This document shows positions 44,994 through 54,500 of a stretch of DNA of 64,000 nt, piece after piece. This DNA is from Chryseobacterium lathyri (lineage in GTDB: Bacteria > Bacteroidota > Bacteroidia > Flavobacteriales > Weeksellaceae). Where the stretch lies: assembly GCF_003290185.1 (NCBI RefSeq), contig NZ_QNFY01000004.1, positions 289,168-353,167 on the forward strand, written 5' to 3'. The first letter of the stretch is position 1. Each line of letters starts with the position of its first letter. Below the pieces are notes generated by a model. It worked only from the letters and a program-made list of their open reading frames with translations, did not search any database and had not been told where the DNA came from. A program made the translations under genes and the position numbers.

Positions 44994-45767
44994 ATGAAAA
45001 AATTACTTTTACTATTTGTTTCTGTTCTGTTTTTTAACTTATCTGCCCAAAAAAGAGGGAAAGACTACACGAATATTTTAAAAAGTAAAAACATCTATGA
45101 GATCAATGCTTTTCTCAGAGATGCCCACCCCGATGATCCCCGCCGGTCTGTATTGAAACCCAGAGTGATGGAAATGATGACGCAATACATTAAAGATGCT
45201 CATCCTGCAGACCAAAAAGTAAAAGACATGCAGGAAATGCTTGCTTTGCTGAAAAGAAGACCGTCTACAAAGATCAGTTTTGATGAAATGAACGCCATTA
45301 TCAAACAGAAACAGATCGCCAAATATAAAGCAGAACTTGCTGCCAAACAATCTACGGTGGTGTATACGCCAAGTACCACTCAAAATGCTTTTGTCGTTAA
45401 TACATCCGCCAATGTCGCTGTTCCGAATGCCGAAGCTGAGGAGTTTAATCTACTGATGGCTGTAAATCCGGTGGAGCACAAAAATAAAACGGTCAAAATA
45501 TTAAATTCCCTGTTCGACAACGATCCAAACAGCAAAACAAGTATAGTTCTGATCAAAAACAATTCTGACTGTAATATCATTGTGAGAATGGAAGGTGTTG
45601 GAACTACCAAATACAGGCTTGCCGTTCCTGCCCATGATGACAGTACGATTGTTATAGATAAGGGCCAGTATCTTTTCACAAGTCTCGTTTGTGGCGCTCA
45701 GTATGCTTCTCAAAAAACAATCGAAAAAGCTATAATGGTTACATTGGGAAGTTCTCCAACTCAGTAA
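44994..45767 (+). CDS. Secreted protein of the local CN/VC-motif family (member 2)
   Basis: A 257-residue exported protein. Signal peptide to LSAQ (residue 19). The N-terminal module reads NILKSKNIYEINAFLRDAHP then DDPRRSVLKPRVMEMM, matching member 3; a repeat of the AHPADQK type follows. The C-terminal domain has IVLIKNNSDCNIIVRMEG, YRLAVPAHDDSTIVIDKGQY and TSLVCGAQYASQKTI, homologous to members 1, 3 and 4. The start is the ATG at 44994, two codons inside a frame opening with TTG. Function unknown; location presumably periplasm or surface. It begins a run of three family members interrupted by trmB. Confidence 0.75.
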   Translation: MKKLLLLFVSVLFFNLSAQKRGKDYTNILKSKNIYEINAFLRDAHPDDPRRSVLKPRVMEMMTQYIKDAHPADQKVKDMQEMLALLKRRPSTKISFDEMNAIIKQKQIAKYKAELAAKQSTVVYTPSTTQNAFVVNTSANVAVPNAEAEEFNLLMAVNPVEHKNKTVKILNSLFDNDPNSKTSIVLIKNNSDCNIIVRMEGVGTTKYRLAVPAHDDSTIVIDKGQYLFTSLVCGAQYASQKTIEKAIMVTLGSSPTQ

Positions 45768-45789
45768 GCATTCCTAAAATCTGTCGAGA

Positions 45790-45814
45790 CCTGCCTTTTA
45801 TGTCTAAAAGGCAA
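45790..45814 (+). terminator. Hairpin before trmB (weak terminator)
   Basis: TGCCTTTTA and TAAAAGGCA are perfect 9-base arms around TGTC; no T-run follows, so function is uncertain. Confidence 0.45.
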
Positions 45815-45835
45815 GGTAATCTATGTAAAAATTGC

Positions 45836-45843
45836 TATTTTTG
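45836..45843 (+). promoter_or_regulatory. -7 box of trmB
   Basis: TATTTTTG, exact match, 21 bases before the ATG at 45865. It overlaps the alternative upstream TTG frame. Confidence 0.55.
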
Positions 45844-45864
45844 CAGGATTTTATAAATGACTCG

Positions 45865-46542
45865 ATGGGCAAAAATAAATTAGCAAGATTCGCTGAAAAC
45901 AAGATTTTACCAAATGTTATCCAACCTACGAGAGAGGATGCACTCAATGGTTTTCCGCTTAAAGGCAACTGGAGAAAGGATTTCTTTAAGAACGAAAATC
46001 CAATCGTACTTGAGTTGGGTTGCGGAAAAGGAGAATATTCTGTAGGGCTTGCTAAAACATTCCCTGAAAAAAACTTCATCGGAATAGATATTAAAGGAGC
46101 CAGATTCTGGTTCGGAGCCAAGGAAGCTGTGGATAGCGGAATGAATAATGTAGCATTTCTCAGAACACAAATTGAGCTTGTAGATCATTTTTTTGCAGAA
46201 AATGAGGTTGACGAGATATGGATCACGTTCCCTGATCCTCAGATCAAATACAAACGTACAAAGCACAGGCTTACTCATCCTGACTTTTTAGAACGATACA
46301 AAAAATTCCTGAAGCCAGGTGGAATCATCCATCTGAAAACGGATTCAGAATTTCTGCATGGCTATACATTAGGCTATTTGCAGGGTGCCGGTTATGAAAT
46401 CATTACAGCCCACCACGACATTTATGGCGCTCCTGAGTACGATCCGAATACGGAACATCTCAGAGATATAAAAACCTACTATGAAGAGCTTTTCTCTGCT
46501 AAAGGAAAAACAATAACTTATATAAAATTCCGGATAAGCTAA
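45865..46542 (+). CDS. trmB: tRNA (guanosine(46)-N7)-methyltransferase
   Basis: Makes m7G46 in the variable loop of many tRNAs. The 225-residue protein has the SAM motif VLELGCGKGEYSVGLA, FIGIDIKGARFWFGAKEA, and the TrmB signatures EIWITFPDPQIKYKRTKHRL and PGGIIHLKTDSEF. The start is the ATG at 45865, because the longer frame reads through the -7 box. It sits between two members of the secreted family with unrelated function; the downstream family gene starts only 20 bases after its stop and may be co-transcribed. Confidence 0.94.
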   Translation: MGKNKLARFAENKILPNVIQPTREDALNGFPLKGNWRKDFFKNENPIVLELGCGKGEYSVGLAKTFPEKNFIGIDIKGARFWFGAKEAVDSGMNNVAFLRTQIELVDHFFAENEVDEIWITFPDPQIKYKRTKHRLTHPDFLERYKKFLKPGGIIHLKTDSEFLHGYTLGYLQGAGYEIITAHHDIYGAPEYDPNTEHLRDIKTYYEELFSAKGKTITYIKFRIS

Positions 46543-46562
46543 TGGAATAACACAACAAATTG

Positions 46563-47261
46563 ATGAAAAAAATTTTAACGACCCTCCTCTTCTTTTTCCT
46601 GGTTTCGGGTTCCGCTTCGGCGCAGAAAAAACACAAGGATATCCTAAAAAGCACAAATACAAAGGAAATTGAAGACTACCTTAAGAATGCACACCCTGAT
46701 GACCCTAAAAGATATGTGCTAAAACCTAAACTTATTGCCTTAAAGAATTCCAACTGGACAAAAGGGGCTAAAACCGCAAAACCAATGGAAGCCAGGCCGG
46801 TAATGACTGATATTCCGAACAGATTTTTGAGAAACTCCAACTCTAATGATGCGGAAGAGTTTAAAAGACTCATCGCCGAAACTTCTGATCAGCATAAAGA
46901 TAAAACGGTAAAACTTCTGAATGCTATGTTTGATGAAGATATTACCAGTAAAGAGGCTGTGCTTCTATTTAGAAATAATTCGGACTGCAATATCATCCTG
47001 AGAATTGAAGGAAAAAATTTCTACAACCTGGCAGTTCCTGCACATGGTGAAAATTTTATCATTCTCAATAAAGGTTCTTATACCCTGAACAGTAATGTCT
47101 GTGATGTAAAATACTCCTCTCAGAAAGACATAAAAAAAAGTATATTTGTAGTGATTGAAAATCCCGGTACACCCAGGCCTGATGCCAATAAAGATGCAGC
47201 AAAAGATCAAAAGGAAACTGTACCTGTGAAACCTTCAAAAAAGAAAAGATCAAAAAAATAA
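46563..47261 (+). CDS. Secreted protein of the local CN/VC-motif family (member 3)
   Basis: A 232-residue exported protein with signal peptide to SASAQ (residue 21). N-terminal module DILKSTNTKEIEDYLKNAHP then DDPKRYVLKPKLIALK, clearly related to member 2. C-terminal domain with VLLFRNNSDCNIILRIEG, YNLAVPAHGENFIILNKGSY and NSNVCDVKYSSQKDI, then a Lys-rich tail (KKKRSKK). Both conserved cysteines are present. Start at the ATG at 46563 rather than the TTG one codon earlier. Probably co-transcribed with trmB and with the lipoprotein gene five bases downstream. Function unknown. Confidence 0.75.
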   Translation: MKKILTTLLFFFLVSGSASAQKKHKDILKSTNTKEIEDYLKNAHPDDPKRYVLKPKLIALKNSNWTKGAKTAKPMEARPVMTDIPNRFLRNSNSNDAEEFKRLIAETSDQHKDKTVKLLNAMFDEDITSKEAVLLFRNNSDCNIILRIEGKNFYNLAVPAHGENFIILNKGSYTLNSNVCDVKYSSQKDIKKSIFVVIENPGTPRPDANKDAAKDQKETVPVKPSKKKRSKK

Positions 47262-47266
47262 ACTGA

Positions 47267-47704
47267 ATGAAAAAGCTAGCCACTTTCTCCGGAATTTCAC
47301 TTATCCTTATAAGCTGCAGTGCCAGCTACAGCAGTTATCCCAGCTATCCTATAAGAACTCCTTCAAGTCCGGGAAGTACTGTGATGAGTACGGAAAGAGA
47401 ATACGCAGAGCTTATTAAGACCTATAAACCTGAAACAGCAGATGTTTTAACAGACCTTCTTAATGAGGATTCTCCGAGCAATCCCAGAACTTCTATTTCG
47501 GTGGAAAATAAATCTCCCTGCAATATGGTCCTTACTGTGAGCAGCACCGGCTTCCTTAAAAAGATCCCGATAGGCTCTGGTAAAGTGGGTTATACAATGG
47601 TGCCTAAAAACCGGAACTACAGACTCTCCGGAATGCTCTGTAACTCCTCTTATGATTCTACAAAGTATATTACCACATCTTATGCTATAAAGATCAGCAA
47701 TTAA
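47267..47704 (+). CDS. Lipoprotein of the local CN/VC-motif family (member 4, short)
   Basis: A 145-residue protein with a lipobox LISC (Cys17), then a Ser/Pro/Tyr-rich linker. The rest is a shortened version of the family's C-terminal domain: SISVENKSPCNMVLTVSS, IPIGSGKVGYTMVPKNRNY and SGMLCNSSYDSTKYI, with the two conserved cysteines. The HPDD-type N-terminal module is absent. It starts five bases after member 3, so the two are co-translated; the soluble and lipidated forms may work together, which is inference. Confidence 0.72.
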   Translation: MKKLATFSGISLILISCSASYSSYPSYPIRTPSSPGSTVMSTEREYAELIKTYKPETADVLTDLLNEDSPSNPRTSISVENKSPCNMVLTVSSTGFLKKIPIGSGKVGYTMVPKNRNYRLSGMLCNSSYDSTKYITTSYAIKISN

Positions 47705-47708
47705 AATA

Positions 47709-47737
47709 AACCCCTCTCAAGTTGAGAGGGGTTCTCT
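47709..47737 (+). terminator. Intrinsic terminator after the lipoprotein gene
   Basis: ACCCCTCTCAA and TTGAGAGGGGT with a two-base loop, followed by TCTCTTAT. Confidence 0.75.
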
Positions 47738-47760
47738 TATATATCAGAATATGAAAACAC

Positions 47761-47793
47761 AAAAAACGCTGGATAGAAATCCAGCGTTTTTCA
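47761..47793 (-). terminator. Intrinsic terminator of the rplM-rpsI-rpsB unit
   Basis: On the minus strand AAACGCTGGAT, loop TTCT, ATCCAGCGTTTTTT. It can also terminate plus-strand transcription. Confidence 0.88.
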
Positions 47794-47814
47794 TATATTA
47801 AAGAAAATCTTTAA

Positions 47815-48576
47815 TTATTCAGCATCGAAATCAGTATCTGTTTCAGCAGATACTTTTTCTCCTTCTTCTTTAGATTTTTCTTTATCAGCTTTTCTTTGAG
47901 ACTGTCCTTCTTTGATAGAATCAGAAACAATGTTCAGGATCATATCGATAGATTTAGAAGCATCATCGTTTCCTGGGATAACGAAGTCTACTTTTCTAGG
48001 ATCAGAGTTTGTATCAACAATACCGAAAACTGGAATACCTAATTTCTTAGCTTCAGTTACAGCGATGTGTTCTCTCATGATATCTACAACGAAGATTGCA
48101 GAAGGAAGACGAACCATGTCAGAGATAGAACCTAAGTTTTTCTCTAGGTTAGCTCTTTGTCTGTCAACCTGTAATCTTTCTTTTTTAGATAAAGTTTCGA
48201 ACGTACCGTCTTTTTTCATTTTGTCGATATGGTTCATCTTCTTTACAGCCTTTCTGATTGTAACGAAGTTCGTTAGCATACCTCCAGGCCATCTTTCTGT
48301 AATATAAGGCATATTAAGTTCAGAAGCGTGTTTTGCAACCACTTCTTTCGCTTGCTTCTTAGTAGCTACGAAAAGAACTTTTTTACCTGCAGAAGTTAAT
48401 TTTTCTAAAGCACTACAAGCTTCATCTAATTTAACTGCTGTTTTATGTAAGTCTACAATGTGAATACCGTTTTTCTCCATAAAAATGTATGGAGCCATAT
48501 TTGGATTCCACTTTCTGGTCATGTGACCGAAGTGTACGCCAGCCTCTAAAAGGTCTTTTACATTTGCTTTTGCCAT
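47815..48576 (-). CDS. rpsB: 30S ribosomal protein S2
   Basis: A 253-residue small-subunit protein: VKDLLEAGVHFGHMTRKWNP, IHIVDLHKTAVKLDEA, VLFVATKKQAKEVVAKHA, RWPGGMLTNFVTIRKAV and GIVDTNSDPRKVDFVIPGND are standard S2 motifs. The tail is acidic (SAETDTDFDAE). tsf, its usual downstream neighbour, is absent: the transcription unit ends here at a terminator. It is last of the rplM-rpsI-rpsB set, 183 bases after rpsI. Confidence 0.97.
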   Translation of the reverse strand: MAKANVKDLLEAGVHFGHMTRKWNPNMAPYIFMEKNGIHIVDLHKTAVKLDEACSALEKLTSAGKKVLFVATKKQAKEVVAKHASELNMPYITERWPGGMLTNFVTIRKAVKKMNHIDKMKKDGTFETLSKKERLQVDRQRANLEKNLGSISDMVRLPSAIFVVDIMREHIAVTEAKKLGIPVFGIVDTNSDPRKVDFVIPGNDDASKSIDMILNIVSDSIKEGQSQRKADKEKSKEEGEKVSAETDTDFDAE

Positions 48577-48759
48577 GTTTTCTGTTTTTGTTAGTTTACT
48601 TTCCGTCTTTTAAACAATCAACAACTTCTTTAGATGGGAGAAGTGTTTGGATGCTAAACGTAACGGGCAATTTTTTTGTTTTGATAAATAGATATTAGAT
48701 ACAAGACCACAAACCGAATATATTCTGAAATTTGAAATCTTGAATCTGAAGTCTGAAAA
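48577..48759 (-). other. Gap between rpsI and rpsB with word repeats
   Basis: The part next to rpsI (48690-48760) contains repeated words on the minus strand such as TTCAGACTTCAGATTCAAG and ATTTCAAATTTCAG. The part next to rpsB may be a leader; I see no convincing promoter or known S2-binding structure. Confidence 0.4.
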
Positions 48760-49146
48760 TTAACGTTTTGAGAATTGGAATCTCTTTCTTGCTTTTTTCT
48801 GACCTGGCTTCTTTCTTTCCACCATTCTTGCGTCTCTTGTAAGTAAACCAGCTGGCTTCAAAGCTAATCTGAATTCAGCATTGATTTCACATAAAGCTCT
48901 TGAAATACCTAATCTGATAGCTTCTGCCTGACCTGTATTACCACCACCGAAAACATTTACGGTAACGTCATACTGACCAACAGTTTCAGAAAGGATAAAC
49001 GGTTGGTTCAACTTGTAAACCATCACGTCTGTAGAGAAATAAGTTGCAGCATCTTTACCGTTTACTGTAATAACACCAGAACCTGGTCTTACATAAACTC
49101 TTGCTACAGAAGTTTTTCTTCTTCCGATTTTGTGAACTATAGACAT
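48760..49146 (-). CDS. rpsI: 30S ribosomal protein S9
   Basis: A 128-residue small-subunit protein: [40 protein letters not shown] and the basic C-terminus [12 protein letters not shown], whose tail reaches the P-site tRNA. It starts six bases after the rplM stop, the near-universal rplM-rpsI pairing. Confidence 0.97.
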   Translation of the reverse strand: MSIVHKIGRRKTSVARVYVRPGSGVITVNGKDAATYFSTDVMVYKLNQPFILSETVGQYDVTVNVFGGGNTGQAEAIRLGISRALCEINAEFRLALKPAGLLTRDARMVERKKPGQKKARKRFQFSKR

Positions 49147-49152
49147 AATTAA

Positions 49153-49608
49153 TTATTTAAATTCGTTAACATTAATTGTTTTAGGCTGTTGAGCTTCATG
49201 TTTGTGCTCAGTTCCTTCATATAGATAAAGGTTCTTCAATAAAGCAGATCCTAATCTGTTCTTTGGCAACATACCTTTTACAGACTTCTCCAATACTTTT
49301 AAAGAATCTTTCTTCTGAAGTTCAGCCGCAGTCATAGACTTCTGTCCACCAGGGTAACCTGTATGCCAGATGTAAGTCTTATCAGCCCACTTATTTCCGG
49401 AAAGCGTAATTTTCCCAGCATTCAAAACGATTACGTTATCACCACAATCTACGTGAGGTGTAAAGTTCGTTTTGTGCTTACCTCTCAAAATCTTTGCAAC
49501 CGTAGAAGCTAGTCTTCCTAACGGCTGTCCTTCAGCGTCTACCACAACCCATTCTTTATTAGCAGTAGCTTTGTTCGCTGAAACAGTTTTGTAACTTAAT
49601 GTATTCAC
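49153..49608 (-). CDS. rplM: 50S ribosomal protein L13
   Basis: A 151-residue large-subunit protein with WVVVDAEGQPLGRLASTVAK, the HVDCGDNVIVLNAGKI strand, TYIWHTGYPGG and the conserved GMLPKNRLGSALLKNL helix. First gene of the unit, driven by a good promoter with a short CCC-TTTT-AGGG hairpin in the leader (about 49640-49650) that might serve autoregulation. Confidence 0.97.
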   Translation of the reverse strand: MNTLSYKTVSANKATANKEWVVVDAEGQPLGRLASTVAKILRGKHKTNFTPHVDCGDNVIVLNAGKITLSGNKWADKTYIWHTGYPGGQKSMTAAELQKKDSLKVLEKSVKGMLPKNRLGSALLKNLYLYEGTEHKHEAQQPKTINVNEFK

Positions 49609-49654
49609 ACGTTTTAGTTAAAGATTAAACATAATTTTCCCCTAAAAGGGTGTG

Positions 49655-49683
49655 CAAAGGTACAAATTATTTTCGTAACCCAA
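49655..49683 (-). promoter_or_regulatory. Promoter of rplM-rpsI-rpsB
   Basis: On the minus strand TTG (49683-49681), 18-base spacer, TACCTTTG (49662-49655): a full -33/-7 pair, 46 bases before the rplM start. Confidence 0.8.
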
Positions 49684-49918
49684 AAACATATTTTATTTAA
49701 TCTGTACTATCTCTGGATTTCAATTCCTTTTAATTGATTATCAACCATTGACTTGATATATGACTTATAAAATGATGACTAATTAAAAACATTTCAAAAT
49801 TCTAAAAACACACATAAAAACACAAAGAGTTTGAATATTAAACTCGGACTTTATTAACTTTACTTTAAAGATTTCCTTTAAAGCTTATTAATGTGATTAT
49901 TTTATGTGGCGAAATATT
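49684..49918. other. Divergent intergenic region upstream of the DUF3667 gene
   Basis: AT-rich, without ORF or RNA gene that I can recognise. A stretch with TAAAGATTTCCTTTAAAGCTTATTA holds a minor inverted repeat (TTTAAAGATT/CTTTAAAG). Confidence 0.4.
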
Positions 49919-49926
49919 TATATTTG
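49919..49926 (+). promoter_or_regulatory. -7 box of the DUF3667 gene
   Basis: TATATTTG, exact match, 27 bases before the ATG at 49954; it lies inside the longer GTG-initiated frame from 49906. Confidence 0.5.
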
Positions 49927-49953
49927 TGTCCAAATCATAGTCCCAAACTATCC

Positions 49954-51066
49954 ATGAGCCACGGAAAAATAAGAGAAGATAAAACCTGCCTGAACTGCGG
50001 GCACCAGGTTGAAGAAAGATTCTGCCCGCACTGCGGACAGCAAAATATAGAAAGCCGCCATCCTTTTTACTATCTGTTCACTCACTTTTTTGAAGACTTC
50101 ACACATTATGACGGCCAGTTTTGGGGAACTATGAAAAATCTGCTTTTTAAGCCTGGAAGACTTACAAAGGTGTATCTCGAAGGAAAAAGACAGCAGTTTG
50201 TCCCGCCGGTGAAGCTTTACATCTTTATCAGTTTTATAACATTTCTCTTTATTTCATTTCAGATAACAGATTTAAATTTCGGAAAGGAAAATTCCCGTCA
50301 GGCAAAAGAAATCAATAAAGAGATTCAAAAAGAAGCCGCTAAAAATAAAGCTGTAAATGAGGCTTTACAGTCTCCGGAAGCACTAAAGGCGGATTCCCTT
50401 ACCGGCGGAATGCTGACTCGTGCATTAGATTCCAGCCAAGTTAAAAATACAGCTCAAGATGATGTAGATGTTGAAAATATATTTAAAGAGAATAAGAGCA
50501 TTACAAAATCTTTAGGACTGCAGTCTATGAAGGATTTTGATAAGAAAGATCAAAAGAACGGACACAAATATCAGACTTTTCGCCCTTTCGTAGCTAAAAT
50601 CTTTGAATTGGAAGAAAAAGGCCATTCTCCTAGTGAGATTATCAATCTTTTTATTAAGAGTTCGGTTCACAATTTACCAAAAGCTCTTTTCATATACCTT
50701 CCTCTGTTTGCTTTTCTGCTATGGATATTTCACAGTAAAAAAAAGTGGTGGTATTTTGACCATGGTGTTTTTACTCTCCATTATTTTTCCTTTTTATTAT
50801 TGCTGACCCTTCTTCTTTTTGTACTGAATAAGGTGTTTAGCTATTTTGATGAAACAAGCAGCTTTGCCATTATTATGAAATGGTTGCTGACTACAGGAGC
50901 TACTGTTTATGCAGGATGTTATTTTTTTGTAGCTCATTATAAGACCTACCGCACGCACCCTGCCCTGACTATTTTAGTAGGTGCTATTCTATTCTTTATC
51001 AACACCGTTTTATTTACATTCTTATTAATGGGCTTGGGAATCGTTAGCTTTTTATTAATGCATTAA
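49954..51066 (+). CDS. DUF3667 zinc-ribbon membrane protein
   Basis: About 370 residues. The N-terminus has a zinc ribbon, CLNCGHQVEERFCPHCGQQN (four cysteines), then FEDFTHYDGQFWGTMKNLLF, KPGRLTKVYLEGKRQQFVPP and a membrane helix: the DUF3667 signature. A charged, helical middle (residues 100-220) is followed by three to four further membrane helices. Function unknown; the family is common in Bacteroidetes. The start is the ATG after the -7 box. The 3' end overlaps the convergent small membrane protein gene by four bases. Confidence 0.85.
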   Translation: MSHGKIREDKTCLNCGHQVEERFCPHCGQQNIESRHPFYYLFTHFFEDFTHYDGQFWGTMKNLLFKPGRLTKVYLEGKRQQFVPPVKLYIFISFITFLFISFQITDLNFGKENSRQAKEINKEIQKEAAKNKAVNEALQSPEALKADSLTGGMLTRALDSSQVKNTAQDDVDVENIFKENKSITKSLGLQSMKDFDKKDQKNGHKYQTFRPFVAKIFELEEKGHSPSEIINLFIKSSVHNLPKALFIYLPLFAFLLWIFHSKKKWWYFDHGVFTLHYFSFLLLLTLLLFVLNKVFSYFDETSSFAIIMKWLLTTGATVYAGCYFFVAHYKTYRTHPALTILVGAILFFINTVLFTFLLMGLGIVSFLLMH

Positions 51067-51395
51067 CTACGCAGGGACTTGTTTGCCCTAAAACTAGCAA
51101 TAAGATAATAGGCTACAAAAACCGTGGAAAACTTCAGGATAGACGGAATGGCAAGCTCCAGGTTGAATATGAATGTTCCAATGAGCACCAAAATACCCAT
51201 TGCGACAAAGGAAATACCTAATTTTTGCGGCAATGTAAAATTGGGCGTATCCAGATAATAAGCAATTCCCCATGCTATCCCAAAAGACAGGGCATAATAT
51301 ATATCAAGACCTACATTATCAGAACTGTAAAAAAAATAATTGATCAGGAAACTAAGAACAGTTCCTAAAGCAAAGTACATCAAAGCCTTTTTCAT
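51063..51395 (-). CDS. Small hypothetical membrane protein
   Basis: A 110-residue hydrophobic protein with four predicted helices (about residues 4-20, 30-47, 58-80 and 85-102) and a basic tail (FRANKSLRS). I do not recognise a family. It converges on the DUF3667 gene with a four-base overlap. No good -7 box is visible upstream. Confidence 0.6.
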   Translation of the reverse strand: MKKALMYFALGTVLSFLINYFFYSSDNVGLDIYYALSFGIAWGIAYYLDTPNFTLPQKLGISFVAMGILVLIGTFIFNLELAIPSILKFSTVFVAYYLIASFRANKSLRS

Positions 51396-51546
51396 ACTCT
51401 ATATATTAATGGTGCAAAAATAAAGAATTTACTTGTCATTATTAAACGAATGATTGTTAAGTTGGGAAAATAACAACCCGCCACCTGCAATCAACTATCT
51501 TAAAATCAAACCATTAAACAAAACCAAAAGGTTCTTATTTTATTAT

Positions 51547-51554
51547 TATATTTG
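51547..51554 (+). promoter_or_regulatory. -7 box of icmF
   Basis: TATATTTG, exact match, 28 bases before the ATG. A small GAAAATT/AATTTTC inverted repeat lies in the leader. Confidence 0.5.
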
Positions 51555-51582
51555 AAAATTCAGAAATTTTCTAGATTTTTTT

Positions 51583-54500
51583 ATGGAAACCCAAAAATAT
51601 ACTCCAACCAACAAAGTGAGAATCGTAACAGCGGCGTCATTATTTGACGGACACGATGCTGCGATTAATATCATGCGCCGCGTGATCCAGGGAACAGGAT
51701 GTGAAGTGATCCACCTGGGACACGACAAATCAGCTGAGGAAGTTGTTAACACAGCGATCCAGGAAGATGCCAATGCTATTGCATTAACCTCATACCAAGG
51801 CGGCCACAATGAATATTTCAAATATATCTACGACCTTTTAAGAGAAAAAAACTCCCCGCAGATCAAAATTTTTGGCGGTGGCGGCGGTGTAATTCTGCCG
51901 GAAGAAATTGAGGATATCATGTCTTACGGAATCGACAGGATTTATTCTCCGGATGACGGCCGTGAACTTGGCCTGCAGGGCATGATCGATGATTTGGTTA
52001 AAAGATCGGATTTCGCGACAGGAAAAGATATAACCGCTGGTGATCTGGATTCAATCAGTTTTGAAAATTCCACAAGCATCGCTAAAGTTATTTCCGCCGT
52101 CGAAAACTTCTCAGAAGAAAAACCTGAACTGGTAAAAGCAATTGACGAAAAATCAAAAGATCTAAATATTCCTATCATTGGTATCACAGGTACTGGTGGA
52201 GCGGGAAAATCTTCATTAACAGATGAACTGGTAAGACGTTTTATCCGTTCAAATCCTGATAAAAAAATCGCCATCATTTCCATTGACCCCTCTAAAAAGA
52301 AAACAGGAGGTGCTCTTTTGGGAGACAGAATCCGTATGAATGCGATCAATGATCCTAGAGTTTATATGCGTTCGATGGCCACAAGAGAAAACAATGTTTC
52401 CGTTTCTCCGTTTATTCATTCTGCACTGAATGTTTTGAAACTGGCTCATCCTGATGTTATCATTCTGGAAACTTCGGGTATCGGACAGTCCGGTTCTGAA
52501 GTGTCTGATTTTGCGGATGTTTCAATGTACGTCATGACTCCTGAATACGGAGCTTCTACGCAGTTGGAGAAGATTGACATGCTAGATTATGCTGATTTAG
52601 TGGCATTAAATAAATCTGATAAACGTGGGGCTCTTGATGCCCTTCAAGCCGTTAGAAAACAGTTTCAGAGAAACCATCTGTTATGGGAACAGCAGTTGGA
52701 TGACATGCCTGTTTATGCAACAAAAGCATCTCAGTTCAATGATCACGGAACAACTGAATTATACAATAGATTAGTTGCAAAAGTAAATGATAAATTCTCC
52801 GGTTTAAACTTACAAGGTTTTGTTGAACAGGAAATTACAGACGAAGTAACCATCATTCCTCCAAAAAGAGTTCGTTATTTATCTGAAATCGTTGAAAACA
52901 ACAGACAATATGACGCCAACGTTGAAAAGCAGGCTGAATTAGCCAGAAAAATGTATCATATTGAAGGGGTAAAAAGCTTCCTTTCGAATGAGACCCTGGA
53001 CGCTGAATATCAAAAAGCAGAAAAAGATCTTCAGCAGGAAAATATCGACTTCTTAAAAACCTGGGATGATACGAAAAAAGCTTTTCACGAAGAGTTTTAT
53101 TCTTATTTTGTAAGAGGAAAGGAAATTAAAGTGGAAACTTCAACGGAATCTTTATCCCACTTAAGAATTCCAAAGATTGCTTTACCAAAATACACAGACT
53201 GGGGTGATCTGATCAAATGGAAGGGTCAGGAAAATCTTCCCGGAGGATTCCCGTACACTGCAGGAATTTATCCTTTCAAAAGAACAGGAGAAGATCCGAC
53301 AAGAATGTTTGCAGGAGAAGGAGGTCCTGAAAGAACCAACAGAAGATTCCATTATGTTTCTGCGGAAATGGATGCAAAACGTCTATCTACAGCGTTTGAC
53401 TCTGTAACTTTATACGGACAAGATCCAGCTTTACCACCAGATATTTATGGTAAAATCGGAAATGCGGGAGTTTCTATCGCAACATTAGATGATGCAAAAA
53501 AATTGTATTCCGGATTTGATCTGGTAAATGCGATGACTTCGGTTTCTATGACCATCAACGGTCCTGCTCCAATGCTGCTGGCTTTCTTTATGAATGCAGC
53601 CATCGATCAGAATGTTGAAAAATATATTGCCGAACATAATCTTGAGGCGAATGTTGAAAAAGCTCTAAAAGCAAAATTTGATGATAGAGGCTTAGAAAGA
53701 CCAAAATACAACGGTGAACTTCCTCCTTCCAACAATGGTTTAGGATTAAAATTATTAGGAATTACAGGAGATGAAGTGATTCCTGCTGAAGCTTATGCCG
53801 AAATTAAGGCTAAAACCATTGCGACAGTTCGTGGAACGGTTCAGGCTGATATTTTAAAAGAAGACCAGGCTCAGAATACCTGTATTTTCTCTACTGAATT
53901 TGCCCTTCGTTTGATGGGTGACGTTCAGGAATATTTTATCACGGAAAAAGTTAGGAACTTCTACTCCGTTTCTATTTCAGGATATCACATTGCAGAAGCG
54001 GGCGCGAACCCGGTTTCTCAGCTGGCATTTACTTTGGCAAATGGTTTCACGTACGTGGAATATTATTTGTCAAGAGGAATGGATATCAATGATTTTGCCC
54101 CGAATTTGTCATTCTTTTTCTCTAACGGTATCGACCCTGAATATTCAGTGATCGGCCGTGTAGCAAGAAGAATATGGGCAAAAGCTATGAAGCTGAAATA
54201 CGGAGCAGACGAAAGAAGCCAGATGCTGAAATACCACATCCAGACTTCAGGACGTTCGCTGCATGCGCAGGAAATTGATTTCAATGATATCAGAACGACG
54301 CTGCAGGCACTTTACGCAATCTATGATAACTGTAATTCTCTTCACACCAATGCTTACGACGAGGCTATTACAACGCCGACTGAGCAGTCTGTAAGAAGAG
54401 CGATGGCGATCCAGTTAATTATTAATAAAGAATTAGGGTTAGCTAAGAATGAAAACCCTCTTCAAGGATCATTTATTATTGAAGAGCTTACGGATCTTGT

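Noticed and set aside
47912..48307. 131-codon plus-strand frame
   Set aside because: Antisense to rpsB, whose strong codon bias opens complementary frames.
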